Source: Bacteriovoracaceae bacterium (GTDB lineage Bacteria; Bdellovibrionota; Bacteriovoracia; Bacteriovoracales; Bacteriovoracaceae). Taken from it: 64,000 nt of DNA. Within the stretch, counting starts at the first letter, position 1. Every line of letters begins with the position of its first letter. Made by a program: the position numbers and the translations under genes. This document shows positions 51,323 through 60,487 of the stretch, in pieces. The notes beneath the pieces were generated by a model. That model did no database searches. It had not been told where the DNA came from and worked only from the letters and a program-made list of their open reading frames with translations. The DNA lies in contig JADHTQ010000007.1 of the NCBI GenBank assembly GCA_016784965.1, forward strand, positions 1 through 64,000, in the 5' to 3' direction.

Positions 51323-51733
51323 ATGAGTTATGGGTTAGGAGCTTATAAAAAAACATCTGTTCACACTGCAAGTAAGGAACAAATTTTGCTGATGCTGTAT
51401 CAAGCTGCTATTAAAAGTTGTAAAAAATCTATTGAGGCGATTAAAAAAGGTGATGTTGCTACTAAGGGAGAACAAATTGGCAAACTCCAAGACATTGTTA
51501 TTGAGCTAAATCATAGCTTAGACTTTGAGGTAGGTGGTGATATTGCCAGAGATTTGTCAGCGCTTTATGACTTCGTTCTTTATTCGAGTACTCAGGCCAA
51601 TGTTAACATTGATGCTGCACCACTAGAAGGTTGTTTAGGTGTTCTTATAACACTATATGACGGCTGGAAAGAAGCAATCAAAGGCCTGAAAAAAGAAGGA
51701 ACCCCTGAGAAAAAGCAGACAAATAATCCTTAA
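51323..51733 (+). CDS. fliS: flagellin export chaperone FliS
   Basis: Binds the flagellin C-terminus in the cytoplasm and prevents premature polymerisation. A 136-aa all-helical protein with the FliS signatures: SYGLGAYKKTSVHTASKEQILLMLYQ at the N-terminus, IVIELNHSLDFEVGGDIARDL and LYDFV in the middle, ending in a charged tail. The ATG at 51323 was chosen; the longer frame translates through the hairpin and Shine-Dalgarno. It follows fliD, the usual neighbour, across a terminator. Confidence 0.92.
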   Translation: MSYGLGAYKKTSVHTASKEQILLMLYQAAIKSCKKSIEAIKKGDVATKGEQIGKLQDIVIELNHSLDFEVGGDIARDLSALYDFVLYSSTQANVNIDAAPLEGCLGVLITLYDGWKEAIKGLKKEGTPEKKQTNNP

Positions 51734-51768
51734 GTAATAAGATTAAGTTCTTAAATTGGGAAGGCAAC

Positions 51769-52176
51769 ATGATTCAAGAAATTATAAGTCAGATCATGCG
51801 TCATCTATCTTTGATGGATAGAGTGACAGATATTTCACATAATATTTATAAAGCAGCTGAAGCTGGAGATATTGAATATATTATTAGAGAAACCTCTAAT
51901 AAGGATCGTCTCATAAATATTATACACGCTCTTCAAAATCAAATAGAAGAGCAAATTAGTTGTATAAGAAGTATAGTAGCCGCTAAAGAGATGATGAGTC
52001 TCGTAGTCGTTTGGAATGAGGATCTAAATAAATGGCTAAGTGATATAGAACACATTGATAAAAGTGTAATCTCGCTACTTGAAGAGGAGAAAAATAAAAC
52101 TCAAAAGGAAATTTCAAAAAATTACAAAACTAAAGTACAATTTAAGGGATATAATCTTAAGGATGTAAGATCTTAA
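51769..52176 (+). CDS. small helical protein, FliT/FlgN-like by position
   Basis: A 135-aa protein, almost entirely amphipathic helix (MIQEIISQIMRHLSLMDRVT, IEEQISCIRSIVAAKEMMS), with a basic C-terminal tail. Size, helicity and its place directly after fliS match the FliT chaperone, but no diagnostic residues are recognised, so this is inference from context. GGAAGG lies five bases before the ATG. Confidence 0.5.
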   Translation: MIQEIISQIMRHLSLMDRVTDISHNIYKAAEAGDIEYIIRETSNKDRLINIIHALQNQIEEQISCIRSIVAAKEMMSLVVVWNEDLNKWLSDIEHIDKSVISLLEEEKNKTQKEISKNYKTKVQFKGYNLKDVRS

Positions 52177-52215
52177 GACAGTTATTTGGGATAATAAAAC
52201 ATAAGGTGCGATGAG

Positions 52216-52896
52216 ATGACATTTATAAAAATAACATCATATGAAATAAAGGTTTCCAAAACAAACTATAAAATTCCCGTAGTCAATGGTGTACATTTGC
52301 ACTCAATGTATAATCCCATCAAAGAAGCCTATACTTTAGTAACAAATAATGAAAAACTCCTCAAAAGCAAAAACCAGATACTTATTTTAGGGATGGGATT
52401 TGGGTATCATATCAAGTTTGCAATGACTCAATTGAGTAAACTACATGATAAAAACTATCATATAATGGTAATTGAACCAAACAAGCAAGTCGTTGATGAT
52501 TGTGAGGATGAGGTACTCAAAAACAATAAAAATTTAACCATTCATGGAGGCCTATCAATTGATGATCTTTATAAAAATGATGACCTCATAAACTTTCTGG
52601 CAGATAAACCTGGTATCATTGCCCACCCTGCATCTTTGAGTCTATATGGAGTTTATTTCAAAAAATTCTTAGGATATAGTGCTGCCAATAGTATTTTGGA
52701 TATTTGTAATAATTCAAAATACAGTGAAATCACAGAATATTTCAAAGATTTCAAGAATGTAAAAAATCTAGATTCATACATTGAAAAATCTATTATTCAA
52801 AAGAAAACTATAACTCATGATATTGACTATTTCTTTTTAGCATTTAAAGACATTACTGCAAAAAAGGCAGAGCATTCTCTTGGAGATCAAGGATGA
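52216..52896 (+). CDS. Maf-type N-terminal domain protein (flagellin modification)
   Basis: A 226-aa protein. VNGVHLHSMYNPIKEAYTLV followed by QILILGMGFGYHIKFAM and IMVIEPNKQVVDD resembles the N-terminal half of motility accessory factor (Maf/DUF115-type) glycosyltransferases: the LHS.Y.P..EA box, a Rossmann glycine motif and an acidic strand end. Maf proteins are normally 600 aa or more and carry the sugar transfer domain after this region; here it stops early, so catalysis is uncertain. Its stop overlaps the ATG of the following GT9 gene, implying that the two products work together. Confidence 0.65.
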   Translation: MTFIKITSYEIKVSKTNYKIPVVNGVHLHSMYNPIKEAYTLVTNNEKLLKSKNQILILGMGFGYHIKFAMTQLSKLHDKNYHIMVIEPNKQVVDDCEDEVLKNNKNLTIHGGLSIDDLYKNDDLINFLADKPGIIAHPASLSLYGVYFKKFLGYSAANSILDICNNSKYSEITEYFKDFKNVKNLDSYIEKSIIQKKTITHDIDYFFLAFKDITAKKAEHSLGDQG

Positions 52897-54611
52897 AAAG
52901 CATACTAATCATAAATCTCAAAAGGTATGGCGATATATATCAGATGGCCCACCTGATTGGTTCTATTGTTAAAGAGAGACCTCACCTAACTGTGGAGTTA
53001 CTAGTTTACCAAGAATCCTTAATTGCTGCAAAATCTCTAAAGTATGTTTCTAAAGTCCACAGTATTGATCGACAAAAACTCATTACCTTAAAACAAAGTG
53101 CAATCTTCTCTGATTCACATGCGATAGACTTACTCTTTGAAACATTAAAACCTCTAAAAGATCAAACATTTGATAAGGTTATTAATTACTCTAATGATGT
53201 CGCTAGTACCTTTTTAACGTCTTATTTAACTTCTGGTGGTAAAGCTGGAAATCATGTTGGTGTCCAATTTAATGAGTTTAAAGTTACCACGTTATCAAGC
53301 AAGTGGGCGATGGTTTTTAACGATATCATCACTACCTTTTCAAACACACCTTTTCATTTTATCGATTGTTACCATAACATGTGTGATGTAAAGCATAGTA
53401 ACAATTTTGAAAGAATCACTACCAAGGAAGATCATAATCAAACCGCCTTTGATAATTTTAATCTTATAAGGCAGAACAAATCTCAATATGGAGAACAAGT
53501 TAGAATTATTGGTATTCAACTAAAATCATCAAAAGCTGATAAAGATATTCCTTTTGATACCATTGTAGAGTTAATTAGTAGAATACTTCAAACTCCAGGA
53601 CTCTTCCCTGTTTTATTGATCGCACCAAATAAAGATGAAAAGCAATATGTAACTAACATTAATGAATATTTTGACAACACATTAATAACAGTTGAGGCCG
53701 ACTTTACCTCTGTCCCCTCAGTATTGATGAACATTGATCTTCTTGTTACACCTGACACTGTCATTAAACATATTGCAGATCTTGTAGATACACCAACTGT
53801 TGAGGTATCATTGGGATCTTCTCCATTTTTAAAACAAGGTACCTGTACTGCTGGCAACTTGATTCTGACACCAATAATCTCCTGTAGGCAGTGGTTTAAC
53901 AGAGATGACAAAGAACTATGTAAAAAAATTGAGAAAAAACTCATAGAAAACCCAATCTCTTTTTCAAATGACATATTCCAATGTATCAAGATGCTTCTTA
54001 ATCCAGAAATTAAAGAAGCAATTGAGTTATCTCCTTATCTATCTTTATATAAAGTAAGCCCAGATTCTCTAGGAGTTAATTTTACACATATTGCCGGTTC
54101 GATAGATGACAATATTGAAATTACTAGAAAGATGGCAAGGCTATTTATTGCCAATTTACTGGAATCAAATGCAAATCATCAATATGATTCTGTAATTCAT
54201 TGCCACCCCCTTGATACCATCAGGGCTTGGGCCCAAACAGAAAAAGAGAAGATAAAAAATATAACTAAAGACCTACTCAATACTCTACAAAACATTTCAG
54301 TTCTTCGAACTGATCCAAGTAGTAAAATACGTAGAGAATTCATTTTAAATATTGATACATTAATAGGCTACTGTAACCACGAAAGCTTAATCGCAATTAC
54401 TGCAATTATATTTAGATCAAAAATTGAATCCTTACATTCCAATGATTTTGCACTTAATATGCAATATATTGAGAAATTCATCTTTACACTAAAAGACGAT
54501 CTAAAACTGTTAATCAAAATTTTAAATGACCTAGAAGAGCAAGTTAAAGTAACAGAAGAAAATATCTCACAAATCACAAAAGGAGGTTTAGGGAATAACA
54601 CATTTGCCTAA
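52893..54611 (+). CDS. GT9 (heptosyltransferase-like) protein with C-terminal helical extension
   Basis: A 572-aa cytoplasmic protein. Residues about 1-345 are a GT9 GT-B fold: SILIINLKRYGDIYQMAHLI (GDxxQ acceptor-side motif), IIGIQLKSSKADKDIPFDTI, and LLVTPDTVIKHIADLVDTPT (sugar-nucleotide motif, Asp-Thr in place of the usual D-S/T-G/A). About 230 further residues, mostly helical, follow and are not found in lipopolysaccharide heptosyltransferases. It is coupled to the Maf-N gene upstream. Location within a fliD-fliS block suggests the acceptor is flagellin (inference). Confidence 0.75.
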   Translation: MKSILIINLKRYGDIYQMAHLIGSIVKERPHLTVELLVYQESLIAAKSLKYVSKVHSIDRQKLITLKQSAIFSDSHAIDLLFETLKPLKDQTFDKVINYSNDVASTFLTSYLTSGGKAGNHVGVQFNEFKVTTLSSKWAMVFNDIITTFSNTPFHFIDCYHNMCDVKHSNNFERITTKEDHNQTAFDNFNLIRQNKSQYGEQVRIIGIQLKSSKADKDIPFDTIVELISRILQTPGLFPVLLIAPNKDEKQYVTNINEYFDNTLITVEADFTSVPSVLMNIDLLVTPDTVIKHIADLVDTPTVEVSLGSSPFLKQGTCTAGNLILTPIISCRQWFNRDDKELCKKIEKKLIENPISFSNDIFQCIKMLLNPEIKEAIELSPYLSLYKVSPDSLGVNFTHIAGSIDDNIEITRKMARLFIANLLESNANHQYDSVIHCHPLDTIRAWAQTEKEKIKNITKDLLNTLQNISVLRTDPSSKIRREFILNIDTLIGYCNHESLIAITAIIFRSKIESLHSNDFALNMQYIEKFIFTLKDDLKLLIKILNDLEEQVKVTEENISQITKGGLGNNTFA

Positions 54612-54650
54612 GAAGGCAAGATCAATTTCACTTCATAATCGAGGACAATC

Positions 54651-56333
54651 ATGAGTAACACAAGCTCAAACATTGAATTAGAACCCATGAGTAACACACA
54701 GACCGAGCAAAAAACTATTTGTATCGTACAGATTACTCGTATTGGTGACACTGTTCAAACACTACAAGCTGCCAATCTACTCAAAAAAGAAAATCCTCAA
54801 CTAAGACTTATATTTGTCGGAAGAGAAAAATTTGCAAAACCACTGATGTTTTTATTAGATGTAACATTTGATAAATGTATCATGATCTCATCAAGTAACG
54901 ATTCTTTAAGTGAAATTAATAATGAAAATATTGATGTTACAGTTAACTTATCATTCTGCAAAGAATCCTCTAACTTGTGTGCCAGGATAAAATCCACACA
55001 TAAACTTGGCTTACAATTTAGAGATAATGGTTCAATTTCAATTCCAGATAAATGGTCTCAGTTAATTTATGCAAGCGTTATGAGAGGCCCATTAAACCCA
55101 TTTTCTTTAGTAGATCTTTTTTGTGAGATCTTAGGAGTTAAAAAATTAACTATACCTTCTAATACACCTAAGCCACAAATGATTAATGCTGGAAAAAACA
55201 TTGCTATCCATCCATTTGCCTCACATGAGAAAAAAAGATGGAAGCTCTATAAATGGGTTGAAGTAATATACAAATTATTACATACTGACTCTGAGTTAAC
55301 TATTTCATTATTTGGAAGTCAAGACGAGCAAGTTGATGCTGACGAACTTATAGCTTCACCCACTTTAAATCAATATCGTTCTAGAATTTTTAATTATGTC
55401 GGCAAGACAACTATTTATGAGTTAACCGAAAAATTAGAAGAAAGCATGCTATTTGTAGGTCATGATTCTATGATCGGACATCTTGCTACATTATCTGGGA
55501 TACAGACACTAACTATCTCTTTAGGATGTGTCCGTCCAATTGAAACAACACCGTATGGTGAAGGAAATTATAATATTGTTCCAAAAAGTGATTGTTTCCC
55601 TTGCTTTGTTAAAAGCAAATGTCCTTTTTATAAATGCCACACCGACGTTTCTTATAAAGTTGTTGTATCTGCAATCATACAACTGTTAGAACAAAAACAG
55701 ATAACTAGGGAATACCTTACACAAGCTAACTCCAGCTTTCACTTAGCGATGGTCAATTTTTATATAACACGTTTTTCAAACCAGAACTGGTTAAAACTAG
55801 AAAGTATCATTGATCAAGAATTAAAATTAGAAGATATTTTTAAAATGTTTTATAGAATTACTTGGCCATACCTATTTTCTGAGATCGAAGAATACAATCC
55901 TTACCCTAAATTGACCACTAGTACACATAAACAATTATTGCAATACTTAGATGGCCTTAGAAAGTTAAATCAATTAATGGAATTTGGTAAAAAATACTCA
56001 CAATATATTTACGAAGAACTCACTTCTAAAACACCAAATTTAAGAGAAATTAAAGAATTTTCAGCTAAAATAGAAGAGATCGATCAATTGCAAAACGTTA
56101 TCAAAAAAGAATATCCACTACTATCACCTCTTTTAGATTTCTTCACCGTGGCCCAAGGTAATCTTGAAGGTGAGGGAATGACCCAATTAACTGAAAGTTC
56201 ATATTTAACATTTACAAATTCCTCAATTGCAGTAAAAACTGTAATTGAGCTACTTAGAGTTACAATAAACAAACATTCTTCATCAACTGGAAACTATATG
56301 GCAAATAACAGTGCCACTACATCCAATAATTAA
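54651..56333 (+). CDS. second GT9 (heptosyltransferase-like) protein with C-terminal helical extension
   Basis: A 560-aa paralogue-like neighbour. GT9 motifs are clearer here: CIVQITRIGDTVQTLQAANLL, then IHPFASHEKKRWKLYKWVEV, then LFVGHDSMIGHLATLSGIQT, and a Cys cluster CFPCFVKSKCPFYKC resembling the metal/disulfide loop of heptosyltransferases. Residues about 350-560 are a helical extension. The N-terminus contains an in-frame repeat of MSNT (ATGAGTAACACA at 54651 and 54687); the first ATG has the better ribosome binding site (GAGG). Likely a cytoplasmic glycosyltransferase acting on a protein rather than on lipid A (inference). Confidence 0.78.
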   Translation: MSNTSSNIELEPMSNTQTEQKTICIVQITRIGDTVQTLQAANLLKKENPQLRLIFVGREKFAKPLMFLLDVTFDKCIMISSSNDSLSEINNENIDVTVNLSFCKESSNLCARIKSTHKLGLQFRDNGSISIPDKWSQLIYASVMRGPLNPFSLVDLFCEILGVKKLTIPSNTPKPQMINAGKNIAIHPFASHEKKRWKLYKWVEVIYKLLHTDSELTISLFGSQDEQVDADELIASPTLNQYRSRIFNYVGKTTIYELTEKLEESMLFVGHDSMIGHLATLSGIQTLTISLGCVRPIETTPYGEGNYNIVPKSDCFPCFVKSKCPFYKCHTDVSYKVVVSAIIQLLEQKQITREYLTQANSSFHLAMVNFYITRFSNQNWLKLESIIDQELKLEDIFKMFYRITWPYLFSEIEEYNPYPKLTTSTHKQLLQYLDGLRKLNQLMEFGKKYSQYIYEELTSKTPNLREIKEFSAKIEEIDQLQNVIKKEYPLLSPLLDFFTVAQGNLEGEGMTQLTESSYLTFTNSSIAVKTVIELLRVTINKHSSSTGNYMANNSATTSNN

Positions 56334-56343
56334 GGGAATTTCT

Positions 56344-56967
56344 ATGCCTGAAATTACTATAAATACAGTACCAATGACCAGTGAACTTAACACAAAAAAA
56401 ACTGTCAAAGAGGCCATAGACCAGCTTCATAATTTTCAACACTTCAAAAAAAGAACAGTTGTATCAATAACACTAGATGGTCAAATGATTAATATATATG
56501 ATGAAGATCCTTTGTTGGTGACACCAATAGATGAGTTTAGCAGTGTCGACTTCACAGTCAAAACCAATATTGAACTGGCCCTTGATGCTCTTGATTCAAG
56601 TTTTTTATATATTGATGCTGTACTAGAAAGTATAGAGTTATTAACCCAGCTCTATCAAGAAAATAAGTATACTGAGGCAAACTCAAAATTCACAGAAGTA
56701 ATTGATATTATGAGTTTATTTGTACAGTTAATATCACAAATTCACACAATTTTTAGAGATAACCTCACGAGTGAATACAAAAAAGATGATAAAGTAGAAG
56801 AGTTAGAGCTACATCTTCTTGCAATTTTAAAAGCAATAGTTCCTGCACAAGAAAAAAAGGATATTATCATGCTTTGTGACTTGCTAGAATATGAACTTGT
56901 AGATAACCTGAACCAATGGAAAACAAGTGCTATTCCAATTCTAAAAAAAGAATCCACAAACAGTTAA
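56344..56967 (+). CDS. hypothetical protein of the flagellar modification block
   Basis: A 207-aa protein I do not recognise. The first ~75 residues predict as a small beta-rich module (RTVVSITLDGQMINIYDEDP, ending SVDFTVKTN). The rest is helical (YIDAVLESIELLTQLYQENK). The ATG at 56344 has AAGGGAA upstream; the longer frame begins inside the preceding gene. Its 3' end overlaps the histidine kinase start by 52 bp in another frame, suggesting tight coupling. No membrane segment or signal peptide. Confidence 0.65.
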   Translation: MPEITINTVPMTSELNTKKTVKEAIDQLHNFQHFKKRTVVSITLDGQMINIYDEDPLLVTPIDEFSSVDFTVKTNIELALDALDSSFLYIDAVLESIELLTQLYQENKYTEANSKFTEVIDIMSLFVQLISQIHTIFRDNLTSEYKKDDKVEELELHLLAILKAIVPAQEKKDIIMLCDLLEYELVDNLNQWKTSAIPILKKESTNS

Positions 56968-58418
56968 AGAAAAATCAAACCTTATCAAGAAAATACTTCA
57001 GACTCCTAAAAAAGCACAGCTTTAATCAAGAGGTCAGCAAACTTGACCAAATCTTAAAAAGAAACAATGAATTTGAATCATTTCTCAATCAGCTAGAATC
57101 ACTCAAAGCTGTCCCCGAAGTGCTACTAAACCTTAAAGATTTTAAGGGTTATCGGACATGTCAATTACTAGTTCATGAGAAAGGAAAATCTAATATCATA
57201 AGCTATAATTACGATACCCAGATCGGTAAAACAACTACAGAACATCCCGTTAACTTCTTCAATTCAGTTTATAATATCATCAAAAAAAGTAAGCTAAAGC
57301 TGTTTGAACAATCCAAAATACCACAAAATGACATCTCAATTTTAGGTACATTCTTAGCAAAGGAGTTTGACCTAAAGGCACACAGAATAATATATATAAT
57401 CTCACGCAATGATTTTTTACCCTCTACAGAGGATGAGCGCCTTAGTTTTGATAACCTTTGTTATGTTCTGGGACCATTATTTACACATCTGCTCAATAGG
57501 AAAAAGATTTTAGACCGAAAAAAAAATATAATCCTTGCACTTAATAACATTCCATCTCCTGCAATAATTATTGATAAAAAGACCAATATTAATTTTTTTA
57601 CAAATCGTCTCTATCAGGAAAATGAAGTCCAAATTCAATCTGATGACCTATATTCTCCTTCACCAATGCCCTTATCAAACAATTATGAGCTCGTTTTGTT
57701 TTTTTCACGAAATGAAATACTTACACCTGATATCCATCAATTCCTACGAATTCAATTATTAGGAGAATTATTAAATACTTTAAGTCATGAATTAAGCAAT
57801 CCACTATTTGGACTAAAACTTGCTACAGAGTTGCTCATTGCTAATACCTCAAATTGTGAACACAAAGAAACCCTTGAAGAAGTATCAAATAATTGTATCC
57901 GTTGCCAGAAAATTATTCACAACTTTTCTGGTCTTTATAGCGATAAGCCAGTATTTGTAAAAATAGATATAAGAGAAATAATAAGGGAAGTTCTAACTGT
58001 AACAAAAAGTGAAACACAACATATCACAAAGGAAATTATTAGTTCTAAGTGCGATGATTTACTTTTTATAGTTAACACAAATCCAACTTGGGTCGCACAG
58101 ATCATTTTCAACTTTATAATAAATAGCTCACAGGCCATAAAAAGTGCAAGCAATGACTTATTTAAAACATTTATCCATACTTCAATCGAACCTGATGAGT
58201 GTTCAATCACTATTTCTGTCACAGATAATGGTCCAGGAATTGATAGTAGTGTTTTAGATAAAGTATCTATGCCTTTTATTACAACTAAACAAAAAGGAAC
58301 CGGATTGGGACTTGCTATATGTCAAAGCCTTGCTAAAAAATTGGGTGGAGAAATTACCTTCTTTAATAATCCAGATAGAGCAGGAGCCACTTTCTCATTA
58401 ATTTTACATAGAAAATAG
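56916..58418 (+). CDS. soluble histidine kinase, NtrB/FlrB-like
   Basis: A 500-aa cytoplasmic sensor kinase with no membrane segment. About 60-205 looks like a GAF-type sensor, about 205-270 a PAS-like segment (ALNNIPSPAIIIDKKTNI), then the H-box LLNTLSHELSNPLFGLKLA (His291), N-box QIIFNFIINSSQAI, G1 VTDNGPGIDSS and G2 KGTGLGLAICQSLA. H-box style and domain order resemble kinases that control sigma-54 regulators such as FlrB or NtrB. The ATG overlaps the upstream gene by 52 bp without a strong Shine-Dalgarno, so a later non-ATG start is possible. No cognate response regulator is adjacent. Confidence 0.82.
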   Translation: MENKCYSNSKKRIHKQLKKNQTLSRKYFRLLKKHSFNQEVSKLDQILKRNNEFESFLNQLESLKAVPEVLLNLKDFKGYRTCQLLVHEKGKSNIISYNYDTQIGKTTTEHPVNFFNSVYNIIKKSKLKLFEQSKIPQNDISILGTFLAKEFDLKAHRIIYIISRNDFLPSTEDERLSFDNLCYVLGPLFTHLLNRKKILDRKKNIILALNNIPSPAIIIDKKTNINFFTNRLYQENEVQIQSDDLYSPSPMPLSNNYELVLFFSRNEILTPDIHQFLRIQLLGELLNTLSHELSNPLFGLKLATELLIANTSNCEHKETLEEVSNNCIRCQKIIHNFSGLYSDKPVFVKIDIREIIREVLTVTKSETQHITKEIISSKCDDLLFIVNTNPTWVAQIIFNFIINSSQAIKSASNDLFKTFIHTSIEPDECSITISVTDNGPGIDSSVLDKVSMPFITTKQKGTGLGLAICQSLAKKLGGEITFFNNPDRAGATFSLILHRK

Positions 58419-59597
58419 TTATGATGTTGTTTTAAATTTTCTTATACACTCACTAGCAATTTCAAGTTTTACATCTAGTTTTTTTTGCTTTAATTGCTCA
58501 ACGGTAATTTCATTGTTTGCAATCATCAAACTCAAGTGTTTTGTCTTTTTAACAATATTGCTCTTACATAAATGTTTATATATTAATTTTAAATACTGTT
58601 GCTGGCGATAGTTTTTAAATCCTTTAGTTAGATAGTATAAACTACAGCATTGGCCAAATTTATTAATAAACTTTGGATTATCTCCCACTATACTTATTAA
58701 ACTATCTATAAATTTAACCAGCTGAGTTGGGGTCATATTTTGGATATTGTCACAATCTATATGATGAACCATTATCCCCATCGCTAAGTTCTTAACAACA
58801 AGAGGCATTCTTAATCTATTGTAAAATTGCTCCACATCTTCAAAACTGTTTCCTTGATTTATAAACATGGCCAATCCAGCTAATCTTACTTCGAGGGTAA
58901 TATCCTCTTGGTTGCAAAGATCCAAGAAATTCAGCAGTTGATCATAAACTTTTCTTTTAGTAGATAGCAAGTTATAGATCTCACCAAAGACTGCTTTCAA
59001 TGCATTACACTCATTCAAGACATCAAAAAACAACCTAGGTTTAACAGACATCAACGCCTTTTCTAACTCCTTATAAATCCTCTCTAAGGCAAGAGTTTTT
59101 AACATCCCATCTCTGGTCATCTTGGCCATCAATTTGATCGTCTCAGGCTCCACCCCAAATTCTAATTGTGCAGAAAATCTACAGACCCTAAGAACTCTAA
59201 GTGGATCATCACTAAAATAAGCAGAAATGTGTCTTAATGTTTCACTTTTAATGTCTTTAAAACCATTGTATGGATCAATGAAATTGCCATCATCATCCAT
59301 TGCAATAGCATTAATAGTAAGATCTCTGCGATACAGGTCTTGCTCTAAACTAACGTTTTGATTAAAATCAAATTTAAAATCCTTATGCCCATCACCTGTA
59401 CTAACTTCAATTCTAGCTAATGCATACTCATCTTTTGTCTCGGGATGAAGAAATACTGGAAATTCACTACCTACTTGTTTAAAACCAAGACTTAGCATCT
59501 CCTCAACAGTGGAGCCCACCACGACATAATCTTTATCATTAGTGTCTCGTTTTAGAATAAGATCTCTAACTGCTCCACCGACAAGATATGTTTTCAC
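58419..59597 (-). CDS. cca: CCA tRNA nucleotidyltransferase
   Basis: Adds or repairs the 3' CCA of tRNAs. Class II nucleotidyltransferase motifs: YLVGGAVRD at the N-terminus, the catalytic DKDYVVVG, DLYRRDLTINAIAM, and the nucleobase-selecting region DDPLRVLRVCRFSAQ. The 392-aa protein contains no evident HD phosphohydrolase motif in its C-terminal part, unlike the E. coli multifunctional enzyme. GTG is the start, with AAGGA nine bases upstream. Its stop abuts the convergent histidine kinase stop with no gap. Confidence 0.93.
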   Translation of the reverse strand: MKTYLVGGAVRDLILKRDTNDKDYVVVGSTVEEMLSLGFKQVGSEFPVFLHPETKDEYALARIEVSTGDGHKDFKFDFNQNVSLEQDLYRRDLTINAIAMDDDGNFIDPYNGFKDIKSETLRHISAYFSDDPLRVLRVCRFSAQLEFGVEPETIKLMAKMTRDGMLKTLALERIYKELEKALMSVKPRLFFDVLNECNALKAVFGEIYNLLSTKRKVYDQLLNFLDLCNQEDITLEVRLAGLAMFINQGNSFEDVEQFYNRLRMPLVVKNLAMGIMVHHIDCDNIQNMTPTQLVKFIDSLISIVGDNPKFINKFGQCCSLYYLTKGFKNYRQQQYLKLIYKHLCKSNIVKKTKHLSLMIANNEITVEQLKQKKLDVKLEIASECIRKFKTTS

Positions 59598-59686
59598 TCA
59601 CCATCCTTTCATATATTTACCATTAATAATGCTAACAGCACTTTCTTGAAAAAACTAGCCTATATAATATTGGATAAAATGAATTG

Positions 59687-60487
59687 TTATTTAAGACCTT
59701 TTAGCACACCTTTTACAGTACAACTCGCACTCATATCATAGCCTACACCAACTACAAAATTTACAACTCCACTATAACTAAAGACGATTTGTTCTAAATT
59801 ACAGACAAGATTTGATAGTAAACACTTCTCATAGAGTTCAGTCTTAACTTGCTCTTTCAAGCTCATTGCAAGATTAGAAACTCCAGCATCACATTGCTTT
59901 TTTCCTTCAAAAGCTGAAATATATACATCTCTCCCATTAACTGTTGAAGTCAATATCTCGAATTGTCTATTAGCATTCATTGCACTTATAAATCTTGCTC
60001 CAAATTCATCTAGAAAAAGGTGATCCAACTCACCAGTAAAATGGCCAATCTCATGAAGGATCATAATCTTTGCTTGATCTAGTGTAGTAAGCTTATTTTT
60101 TAACTTTGAAATTATAACTAGTAGAGAATTGTCTGGGTTTATATAAAAACAAATCCCACTTTCTTTGCCAAATTCGTCTGTACATGGAGCATCTTGAAAC
60201 TGATACTTCACAACCTTTGAGTAAAACTTAAATTTTATATACCTAGCACTACCATTTACATCTTCTGTTAACCATTCTGTGTACAATGGGTCAATTTGCA
60301 ATTTGCTTAAGGATTCCTTGGATAATTTATCGAGTAGTTTGGCAACCTCGACCTTTGCTTGCGCAAATAAAACTTCTACATAGTCAGTTCCATTGCCTGG
60401 GCCACTTTCTTTGCCCCAAACTTGCATAGACTGGCTAAGGTTAAAAATTATAAATATAATTAGCATTAGTAATTTAATCGTCCTCAT
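59687..60487 (-). CDS. exported metzincin-like zinc metalloprotease candidate
   Basis: A 266-aa protein with a signal peptide (MRTIKLLMLIIFIIFNLSQS, cleavage near VWG-KE). Residues 145-155 read HEIGHFTGELD, matching the metzincin zinc motif HExxHxxGxxH/D; the following His156 could also be the third ligand. Cys residues flank the core (PCTDEF...GICFY and later Cys). No family hit can be named, and the typical Met-turn is not obvious (ISAMNAN at 168-174 is possible). It overlaps the upstream TIGR02147 regulator as ATGA, so its synthesis is tied to that regulator. Confidence 0.62.
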   Translation of the reverse strand: MRTIKLLMLIIFIIFNLSQSMQVWGKESGPGNGTDYVEVLFAQAKVEVAKLLDKLSKESLSKLQIDPLYTEWLTEDVNGSARYIKFKFYSKVVKYQFQDAPCTDEFGKESGICFYINPDNSLLVIISKLKNKLTTLDQAKIMILHEIGHFTGELDHLFLDEFGARFISAMNANRQFEILTSTVNGRDVYISAFEGKKQCDAGVSNLAMSLKEQVKTELYEKCLLSNLVCNLEQIVFSYSGVVNFVVGVGYDMSASCTVKGVLKGLK

